Shown here: piece after piece, positions 55,601 through 64,000 of the stretch | Numbering within the stretch: the stretch's first letter is position 1 | Layout: every line of letters starts with the position of its first letter | Assembly (NCBI GenBank): GCA_003439945.1 | Contig: QVRM01002377.1 | Coordinates: 1,252,001 to 1,316,000, forward strand | Reading direction: 5' to 3' | Length of the DNA stretch: 64,000 nt | From: Dermanyssus gallinae | Lineage: Eukaryota; Arthropoda; Arachnida; Mesostigmata; Dermanyssidae | The notes under the pieces: model-generated | The model's database searches: none | What the model was told of the DNA's origin: nothing | The model's input: only the letters and a program-made list of their open reading frames with translations | Translations under genes and position numbers: made by a program

Positions 55601-58331
55601 CTTGCCACCTGCAAATTAGATATATGTTGTCCGACCTTAAACGCCTTCGGCTTTTATGCTGTTATCTCTCTGGGGATATGGCGGAGCAAACAAAAATGCG
55701 GGTTCAATTATCGGGGCTTGCTGTTAGACAGGTTGCCCTGTGTTAGTTGTGAGATACCTATATTTTCCAAGAATCAACGGGCTTTATCTTAACCGACTAA
55801 AATCTTAAAATGAATTGCTTTCCCGATGGCGGATACTTGCGCGTTTTTTTCTGTTCCACGAGTCCATAAACATTATGGTATGCACCGTCACTAATCAACT
55901 GACCCTAACTTACCCGGCACAGAGTAACACACCAAAAAACAGCAAGCGTAACGCAAGGTGCAGAAAAATAGCAGCAGGTTAATACAATTCTGAGGCAATG
56001 AAACAATGGTATACTGCTTGATGGCGTTAAACAGTCCCTGCAGATATCGGATGGAGGTCGTCTAACGCAGTCAAGAACCGCAAACGTAAGCAAAAAGCTC
56101 AGGAAAACAGAAAAGACCAAGCTTCTAGTAGAACTGCAAGGGTTTTTTTGGAATTAATGTATCGTCTGCATTCTGTGGTCAAAGTAGTTTTCTTCTGCAC
56201 TATTTCTATGATGACGTTATTACCTGGCAGCGAAGCCCTTACATAACCGCTCTGTCGGAGTTGGAAAAACTAACTCTATGTCAAAGGTCAAAACTGTAGC
56301 ACTCTGGTTTCGTCATTATTGGTCTTTGAAAACACGTACCTAATGACTACCTATCACAAGTAGCAAACGTACGTTGCGTGTCGAAGTCTTTTGCCCATTG
56401 TGAGTGAAGTTGGTGAAGCCCAGCCCAATTAAATGTCTTTTTTATTGACGAACCGGCACAGTCCCTGTTTGACACCTTAACTGGGGGCACTATACCAGGC
56501 CAGACTACATAGTCGACGTGCATGTCTCGAAAACTTTCGTTGGAATCGTTACAATTTCATGCAGCGTACAGCGTCTGCTGCTTTCTTCGCAGGGCAAAAC
56601 AAACGCGGTCTGTAAACTCCTTTCATATTTAAAAGCTCTGTACTCGCAGAAAATCTGACGATTATAATCACGGACCGAGTGCATACTAAACGTATATACG
56701 AAATGCAAAAAATATCCGCTCGACGCATCATGGCTACAAAAATCTCTTTCTAAAGTCTTCCTTGACCATCACACCAACTTATATTCCACTGCAATTTCTG
56801 GCCAATATTAAAATACGTAACGCGTACGTGATTGGGTTCATATGATTTGACCTCACTAAGAGGAAGACTAGGGACCTCTAGACAGGATCAAACCAAACAC
56901 ATGTGCTCTAGAACGTATGTCGACGTAGTTGGTAAATTGGCCTCACAGCTGCCATTTTAGCCCCTTTGCCGTGTTTTTTTCAATATAAGTATCTTGATAT
57001 TTTATTTATTTCGATAATCTCGCACTAATCATTCGAGCGCAGCCAGGCTACTTAAGAACTCCCTCACGACCCGTGACGACGGCACGGTCCAAGTTCTGCT
57101 ACCAACTCGACCAAGAAGTACTATCGATGACATGGCGCTTTGCCTAGTCAACGCATATTTTTTTGTTTTTTTTCTAGCCATCTAAGCCGCCTCCGCTACT
57201 AAACGCACTTTGGTTGATATCCTACTGTATAAACACCCTCCTGCTGCTTTTAAGACTATTTTAAAATACAATAGAATTGGGCCTATTTCCTGACATTTCC
57301 TGATTTCGTTCCTGTCAAGGATTACGGCCCAACTTGCCATAAAGAGGACCGAAAGGCCATCTTGGCCCCAATCTCAAAATTCTGGGCACCCCGTTGCCAA
57401 GGGATCAAGGCCGTCCCTGAAAACTGGATTGTTTGGAAATTACTGGCTTGTCGTTTTGCCAGCACATACTATATATGCCTAAAACTGACCGTGTTTTGTC
57501 AGAACCTGTGAGACATAATACGGCAATTCTTTGAATGAGCGGTTGTAGTATTCCCTTAGATCGCTTATGAGACTTTTGTCTAAAGTCCTATGGGTTCGCC
57601 CCGGAATGTGTTTCATAGTAGTCTGTCTGGCGCGGTCCAAGGTTAGAAAGGCATCTGCAGATACGCGCGTCTTATGCGCGCCTGGCCAGTCTGACGATAT
57701 TGACTATGCAGTGGCTCAACATGCCGCGAGTCAGCCTTTGCCGGCCACCACGCTGCCGAGATTGTGGCTCACATGATAGAGTATCCCGCTATCTAGTTCC
57801 GGGGAGTAGCTATCTGGACGCCCTCATGAGCAAGAAGACACGAGTATTCGATGAGCTCAAATCGGAGGTCAAGAGAACTGACCGAGGCAAAGTTTTCTAA
57901 GAATTGACATGCAACTAGGCCTTCGGGTTCTGCACCTCAATTCCTACACAAGCCTACCGACAGATGCATGAACAAGTTGTAGCAAGAGTTTCTATGCCTG
58001 GTATTGCGCCGCATCAAATCCGCCCCGACCGGAGCGGCGTACATGGCTGTATGACCTATAGCCGCGAAGAACCCCCATCTCGTCTCCAAGATTTCGGCTC
58101 CCCGCAGTTCTGCGCGACGACCTTCTCGACTTTTTCGGCCAACATGTACGCCACATCTGGAGAGATCTCCGAAAAACCCAAGAACCATTTTCCTGCGCTA
58201 AGTGATACGTTTTAACTGAACTCAGCAATTGTCTGCAGCGCGTTTGTGATGACATCTCCATTCAGGGGCAGTGGTCCACCAGGGGGATAACCAACGAGAT
58301 TCAATTACGGCCACCGAGAAAGCGCGTTCTC
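52620..58331. other. Long stretch without a recognised gene
   Basis: No known protein recognised. On the minus strand GTAAGC (54033-54028) and a pyrimidine-rich acceptor TTATTTCGCAG (ending 53978) could bound a 56-nt intron next to an open frame, listed as a finding. Frames at 55417-55746 (109 codons) and 57567-58215 have some protein-like text (FDELKSEVKRTDRGKVF) but no family. A short TA run is at 53536-53551. Confidence 0.45.
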
Positions 58332-58374
58332 TGCCTGCATGACTACATAGACAGGCTATGTAGTCATGCAGGCA
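58332..58374. repeat. Perfect hairpin, 19-bp stem
   Basis: Arms 58332-58350 and 58356-58374 are exact reverse complements separated by 5 nt (ACAGG). Confidence 0.95.
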
Positions 58375-58388
58375 TAGGAAAACAAATT

Positions 58389-58913
58389 TTAAATAACTCT
58401 GAAGCGCACACACATGTTTTCGCCGTAGGCATTCGAGACGCTAACAGGGCCACATTCCCTCACAAGGCAGTTATTGCAGAAAGTGTCAGATCTCCTGGTA
58501 AAATGCCAGGTGTTTTTTGCAAAACCTCTCGTTGGACGTACAGCACAGAAATGCTGCAGCATAGCTCGGCACGATGCCCGGATAGGATTGGCTCGTTCTA
58601 TTTGGCTAATAAGTTGTAAGAGCGGGGGAAGGAAAGCCAGGCAGGGGGGTACACATGAAAGCCGTTTATGTCTTTTTTTAAATGCGTTTCTGCCATAGGC
58701 GGAGAAGCGCTTGGTTCCGGTTACTCGTCCACCGAGTTTGAAAAAACTCTTTCCGTTACCTCTAATCGTGTAGATGAGCTTCTCTGATTCGGTCGACCGG
58801 GTCGTTTGTTCATTTGACAAAGAATTGCAGCGTATTGCATTACAATTAGAATATACGTGACTTGCGCGGCGTACGATATAACGCGCGCCTAGCCTGCTTC
58901 CTTTATAAAACAT
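58389..58913 (-). CDS. Unrecognised 174-codon open frame
   Basis: Contains RRSDTFCNNCLVRECGP near its end and FFKLGGRVTGTKRF in the middle, with several Cys. No domain is recognised. Overlapping frames on the other strand are also open. It may be an old relic or chance. Confidence 0.15.
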   Translation of the reverse strand: MFYKGSRLGARYIVRRASHVYSNCNAIRCNSLSNEQTTRSTESEKLIYTIRGNGKSFFKLGGRVTGTKRFSAYGRNAFKKRHKRLSCVPPCLAFLPPLLQLISQIERANPIRASCRAMLQHFCAVRPTRGFAKNTWHFTRRSDTFCNNCLVRECGPVSVSNAYGENMCVRFRVI

Positions 58914-61249
58914 ACTCGCTAATACGAGTGTGTCTGTCTACTGAAAGGAAATTTTATTGTGACTACGGAACCTGCCACGTGTACCGCCGCACCCGAGCAT
59001 ACAGCACTATCGACCGCCGTCAATACCCACTTTCTGCTCGGTTGGAACATGGCGCAAACGTAATTGCTAATGGCCTGCGAGCCTGCGGCAAGTGACTTCA
59101 ATAAGTCGACCTGCACGCAGGCAGTACGAAAGACAATCCATTTGATCATCGATTCAATAATCATTCATTTGCATTTAGGCGTTCGCATTCATTACCATTG
59201 AATGGGATGATTATAACCGCTATACACGCTGCATGGCCCGTCAGTCCAGAAGCCGCGATGACACATGCGACAAAAGTTGAAGAGCAATTCTCCGCCGGCG
59301 TTTCAGCAATCGGGTCTATCACCAATGTTCGCCAATAACGGATGAGCGGCGATTATTATTTGGAAGCCTTTTAACAAGGAGCAGGATAGCTAACTACCCG
59401 CGTAAAGTTCGCGAACAGAGCTAACAAACCCGTAAAAATGATCGTGATTGTATTTTTCGTAGCCATTGAAAGTGGTTGGATACTCTCAGCCATTCATAAG
59501 CGCTAGGCAGCACTTGCTAGATGAAAACGTTATTTTTTAATACTAGTAATATTCATCGACTTATTCGTCGATTGGGCATAAGCGTTCAACAAAGACAACG
59601 TAGAATTTGCCTAAATTAAAAATAAATTGAGACGACCGGTATGTGCCAAAATGTGCTGTCCCACTGCTCTCTCATTGTGGATTCATTTAGGATCTGCGGA
59701 CTAAACATATTTCCCTAGAGTCTTCTATCTCATAAACGTCTGTCACGCATGCGTTGCATTACCGTTTGTTAAAACAATAACGCAAGAAGCTACGGTCATG
59801 CTTGCAGGTGTGAGCTATGTTGGTTTTTCTCTCTGGAGACTGAATATAATGACAGGTTTATGGACGCAGCTCAAACGCAGCTAAAAACACACGATACAAC
59901 AAACATTGTTGGTACTGTATGCAGTAGTTAAGTAGACAAGTTAGCCTTTTTTACGCATTTCTCCGAGCAGTGTGGTGATGGGGACATGACTGTTTTTTGT
60001 GGGTTGGAGCTCCACACTAGCGGCCCACATTTGCATCTGAGCTTTCCTGCCGTGGTGTGCGTGTGTGCGAATCGCATTTTCCAGTTAGTCCCTTATAAAA
60101 AAATTGCTTTCTTTACGCATTTCTGTGGAATGCAAGTCAATAAAACAATTAGATATGCGCCTTAATGCTCTTTAGATATTCTCAGGCAAATTAAATACTA
60201 TGCTGCACAGAATCTATCAACACGAGACTTAGTCAACTAAATAATTGAGAGTATGTTTACGTTTCTTTGTTTTTCACATAGCTGTATGCAGTTTTTTTTT
60301 ATTTGGATTGGTCTTCATTTAATACGAAAGATAAAAACGAGCCATAAATAGTTGTCTCTGTAATTTTCCTAGCGCCATTTTAACAGCGCGGAGAGGCATT
60401 ATCTAGAACAAGGATCGGCATGCTTCTTTTCAATAATCTTTCCTGCTCAAAGACAAAGTAGCGCGTGGTAATTTTGATTTTAATAGAGCACATTTTTGTC
60501 AATACCATTAAAATCGTATAGACTATCTCGACAATTGTACAGCACGGTCTGGTCCTAGAGGATATCGCAACGAGTTTGCAGTTCACCGTCTGCCGTGAAT
60601 TTGGCTTCGTAGCGAGTCGATATTTTCAATTGAGTTATTTTTCCTCCTCATATATGCATCTGAGGAAAGCCAATAAAAATTTAGTATGATAATGCTATGT
60701 TCACGTTAGAATTAAGATATTGCAAAACAATCCTTTCTGTTACCAAAAGCCTGGCCGCGGGCAAGCTTAAAACACATGTCGTAAACTCGCCGTTCTCTAA
60801 CTCTCAGAAATGAACACACTACTTTGTAGTGATCGTTCAACTACAGCTCGACAGACGCCTACTGCCTGTGACCGTCGCTTTTCGATGCACAAGTATATAC
60901 CTGCCTCTGCTGCCACAGCTCACTATTCGACAACTTTTCGTCGTCGAATTAAGACGAAATGTGGCCTGACTTGATCTACCTCTTTTTACTAATTCGTCCA
61001 ACGACTGACCTTTCGCCAGCGTCAGCGGTCGCCATTTTTATGTCAGTTTATCTCAAACTTTTGAATCTGGTACACATTCATATTCGTTACACAAGCATAC
61101 AACTGCAACATATTTTTAGGGCTGACAAAACGACTAAATGGGAACCCTTGGACCACTATTGGTTGATCCGCTGACTTTTGTTGTTTGCCACAATAGACCA
61201 AAGAGATTATCTGCTCCTTTGCGGTTGTAGATGACCTCTGAGTATTTAT
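58914..61249. other. Stretch without a recognised gene
   Basis: AT-rich. Nothing beyond short frames was recognised. Confidence 0.5.
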
Positions 61250-61500
61250 TGTAACACGGTACGCGCACCCTTCCGGGGCCATCACGTTGCCGGTCGTATA
61301 AAAGGAGGGTCGCCATCTGGAAAGCCAGTAAATTTTGCGGCTATTGGCGAGTATATACTCGGCAATCCCTCCGACCAGCAGCACGCAGGACGTCCGACGG
61401 CGTGGGAGTAGCGACGGCATGTGCCTGGTTACGAGGTACACCGAGGGCAGTGAATAATATAGAAGACTGGTGCGGCGATAAATTCGACTTATTTATTAAG
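61250..61500 (+). promoter_or_regulatory. TATA promoter, possibly part of an LTR
   Basis: TATAAAAG at 61297-61304 lies in a GC-richer segment that begins TGTAACACGG at 61250, a common opening of Gypsy-type LTRs. No matching second LTR, primer-binding site or CA end was found, so a solo LTR or an ordinary promoter are both possible. Confidence 0.25.
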
Positions 61501-61556
61501 TCGTATTTAATATGGAAGAAAGACACGTTAGAGCTGTAGGCGTGGTATAGGGACAT

Positions 61557-61557
61557 T

Positions 61558-61634
<77 letters not shown>
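61557..61634. repeat. (TA)n microsatellite
   Basis: The longest alternating TA tract in the window, about 78 bp. Confidence 0.95.
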
Positions 61635-61638
<4 letters not shown>

Positions 61639-61847
61639 GACCCTTATTAAGTTCTGATATATAACTAATTAGGCCCATAGTTTTCTTTCTGAAAATAGAA
61701 ACAAATATTCATTTTTGACGTCATAGTCACAAACCTATATACAATTATTGGGGCGGTGGATATAAGCTCCATATAGCGCTTTTTTGTTATTTGTTCAACT
61801 CTGTCTCGATGGCTTCAAGCATCGACTCTTGTGAATCGATTCGTCAA

Positions 61848-62585
61848 TCAGCGAAAGAATATACACGGCGCCAGGCTAATTGAATAAGCTCGGCGCTTGA
61901 CCTCTGATGCGGCAATAAAGGCCATGGTGTTTTCACGAGCGTTGTTGTGGTAGAGGAGTCTTCGATTATAGAACTCTTTGGAGCTTTTCCTAGTTGGCGC
62001 TTTAATAACTTAGGTAGGCATTCTGTAGCATACCAATTGCTCGTCACTGTACTACCTTCATCTATTTCGATTATCGTCATACTGTAGCTCTTGGTAAAGA
62101 AGATAGCGACCATAACCTTACCAGCCAACCGTTGGCGTCCCACCAGATAAAATATACACCCAAAACTCAACACCAGTCTTGAGAACAAAAACGACAGGCC
62201 CTCGCCCAAAAAAAATTCGGAATCCTTAAGCTCGAAGTACTCACACATTTTCTTCGTTTTGCGACTAATCAAACAAAAGAAGACTCACCGACCAGATCAT
62301 TTGGTAAATCCGACGTGGTCAGAAAGGATTGTGTGGAGGAATAGGGCACTCTCAGTGTCCTCTAGCAATGCATACATTATATTTGAATGTTCCTCAATCG
62401 CAGCCTTCACGCAAACCACATTTTGTTACTCAATTCGTGTTTTTGGACGTCCTTTCCAGAATTTGTCGTACAGATTGAAATGTCCACTTAAACTAGTGCC
62501 ATCCATATACAGTCCTCGGGCGCAGTGGTTCATACCCAATCTTAACGATCGATCGACGCTTTTCGAAACACTTTCACACAGTTAA
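61848..62585 (-). pseudogene. mariner transposase relic, second type
   Basis: The minus strand runs from an N-terminal helix-turn-helix part (HFNLYDKFWKGRPKTRIE, NVVCVKAAIEEHS, LHTILSDHVGFTK) through GKVMVAIFFTKS and GSTVTSNWYATECLPKLL. It ends LLYHNNARENT and AASEVKRRAYSISLAPCIFF with a TGA at 61850-61848. In functional relatives these last blocks read HHDNARPHT and LAPCDFF, so both the second and third catalytic Asp positions are lost (N and I). There are several frameshifts and an internal deletion. It differs from the relic at 18.2 kb. Confidence 0.85.
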
Positions 62586-63106
62586 TACTGGCTGGACTAA
62601 CGCATCAGATTATCAATCCATTGTGTCTACTACTGTGCCAAGGCAGCAATAAGGCAGCAACCGATACTATGACAATATGAATTCGTCGCTATGTATTCGA
62701 TATCTTTTGCCCTGCTCCTTATGCACCGCTTATGACAATAAAGGAAGTGTTACTATAGAAAGTTTACACATCTAGCTAATTTTCTTTGCGCAAGGAAAAG
62801 GTACCAGCAGCACGCATAAATCGTGCGCATCACACGGAAAAAAACGAGAGTGTCATAGTTACTCCCGCAAAAAAATTGTACAAAACGCATTATGCAGCTC
62901 AAGTTTTGGGTACAGCTGCTGTGCTACCAACATGCTCGTGTTCGCAATTTTCTTGTAACCTTGTTTGTGGGAGAACCAAAGCCAAACATCCACAAAGGTA
63001 GCGCTATCCGCCAGTGTGTTGGACAGTTAGGTCTAGCCGAATTTAAAATCTATTCCGAGCAGGATTTATAGAAAAAAATGCTCGTGACAACGTCGTTCGC
63101 GCCTAA
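62586..63106. other. Stretch without a recognised gene
   Basis: Only short frames. Part may be mariner flank. Confidence 0.4.
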
Positions 63107-63340
63107 GAACACCCGAAGAGGCAGAAAAGTGTTATTAAGCCGTTAGAAAGTGGCACCGATTGCCAGTTGGCAAAGCAACTCGCTGAGCCGATCCCTGGCT
63201 TTAGGAAAGAGCTGCTTGAATCTTCGAAGGAAAATCTGGTCTCGCAGAGAGTCCAGCAGGGGGCCATCGAGGACATTTGGAAAAAGGATTATCCTAAACG
63301 TATTACGAAAGCTGCTAGGGCTGTCCGTTATAACAACTAA
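63107..63340 (+). CDS. Candidate exon or processed pseudogene
   Basis: 77 open codons to TAA (63338-63340), reading KPLESGTDCQLAKQLAEP then GFRKELLESSKENLVSQRV and IEDIWKKDYPKRITKAARAV. The text is charged and looks protein-like. Just upstream, ATG at 63079 opens MLVTTSFAPKNTRRGRKVL in a different frame. Together they could be one protein with a frameshift, for example a processed pseudogene. Family unknown. Confidence 0.3.
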   Translation, partial: EHPKRQKSVIKPLESGTDCQLAKQLAEPIPGFRKELLESSKENLVSQRVQQGAIEDIWKKDYPKRITKAARAVRYNN

Positions 63341-63544
63341 TCTAAACCTCTCTGAAAAAAAAAACTCTAACTGTATATAAAGGGAGAATACATTGTTTGC
63401 AAATAACTTTAATATGCATGTATAATATAAACGTACTCAATTTGCTATAGTTTGAGAGAGTCTCTTATAAGGGAGGCCGTCATCTTGAAAGTCATCGTTT
63501 TCTGTTGTCTATAGCGAGAGCGTGTTCGATCAATCTATAAAAAG

Positions 63545-63564
63545 ATATATATATATATATATAT
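63545..63564. repeat. (TA)n microsatellite
   Basis: Alternating TA next to the terminal LINE fragment. Confidence 0.9.
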
Positions 63565-63589
63565 GAAGGCGCATCGGAAAGTCTCTATC

Positions 63590-64000
63590 GAATCTGTGAG
63601 TTCCATCCATACCTTCAGGAGGATCCAGCAGCGGCCGGAATGCGGTTGAGTCCCACGCATGCTTTCCGGACCTTCTTAATGTCTGAGTTAACACCAGTAC
63701 CTTAGCATTACGTCTTATTTCCTTAGCCTGCGGCTGTCCCACTATCGTTAATCTAGGTCGTGACGGGCTGTTCAGCACCCTTCTAGCAAAACCTCATCTC
63801 TGGTACGCATCCATTCCGGGTCTTCATAATGTCTGACCGCCATCTCCCTGGTGTATAACGTCTAATCCCCATAGCATTTGCCTTAGAGGCACTGGCCAAA
63901 CGCTGCATGATCTTCTATTTGGTCAGCCCTTCACCCAAAGTAGGGGACCGCCTCGTCTACGATCTCTTGCAGCTTAGTGGGATCTATGTACGATTCTTGC
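63590..64000 (-). pseudogene. R1-like LINE endonuclease region, runs off the window
   Basis: Bases 63870-63985 align with 38795-38900 in the R1-like LINE, with shared blocks such as ATCTTCTxTTTGGTC and CCCAAAG-type text in the same orientation. Minus-strand frames such as DPTKLQEIVDEAVPYFG fit the endonuclease part. Stops are frequent. The rest of the element would lie beyond 64000. Confidence 0.5.

Noticed and set aside
61250..61500. Complete LTR retrotransposon
   Set aside because: Only a TGTAACACGG start and a TATA box are seen. There is no second LTR, primer-binding site, gag or pol.

Overview
This is a eukaryotic nuclear window from an animal, most likely an arthropod. The evidence is GT-AG exons, long (TA)n and (ATT)n microsatellites, two mariner transposase relics, tRNA-derived SINEs, and LINEs of R1-like, CR1-like and other groups. 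A chelicerate (mite or tick) would fit the LINE repertoire (SGNH-type ORF1, CR1, R1-like), but that is inference. There are no operons, CRISPR arrays, rRNA genes or confident tRNA genes. Most open frames are retroelement debris or antisense shadows.

Layout. 1-3.6 kb has no recognised gene. 3.6-5.9 kb (minus) is a broken R1-like LINE whose endonuclease is interrupted by a 32-bp inverted duplication. 6.6-9.97 kb (minus) is a decayed LINE whose ORF1 begins with a 2A-like motif followed by a zinc-finger region. 10.04-10.29 kb is a foldback element with perfect 52-bp arms. 13.4-15.5 kb (plus) is a relic of a LINE with a restriction-like endonuclease (RLE). 17.7 and 22.9 kb carry two inverted copies of one SINE. 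18.2-18.8 kb is a mariner relic, 19.55 kb a Penelope-like GIY-YIG scrap, and 22.3-22.8 kb a LINE 3' end.

Host genes are sparse. 21415-21586 is a convincing first coding exon with a signal peptide and a splice donor. 25785-26240 holds what look like the last two coding exons of an unrecognised protein.

From 33 to 40 kb there is a SINE with an 11-bp target-site duplication and two R1-like LINE fragments. 40.3-50.9 kb is the richest part, a stack of LINEs. A CR1-like element with a PHD-finger ORF1 (minus) is split by two later insertions. One is a 4.06-kb LINE with an SGNH-hydrolase-like ORF1 and a nearly intact 815-aa ORF2. The other is a 1.85-kb 5'-truncated RLE LINE (plus) with a 9-bp target-site duplication. 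The PHD-ORF1 frame reads seamlessly across the second site.

51.7-52.6 kb is an R1-like 3' end. 52.6-61.2 kb is mostly unassigned. 61.85-62.59 kb is a second mariner relic. The window ends inside another R1-like endonuclease region.

Under this picture the window is a LINE-dominated intergenic or intronic landscape with two host gene fragments. Its most interesting features are the nested retroelements, the 2A-like leader, the catalytically degenerate SGNH ORF1, and a recurring pattern of perfect short-loop inverted duplications.
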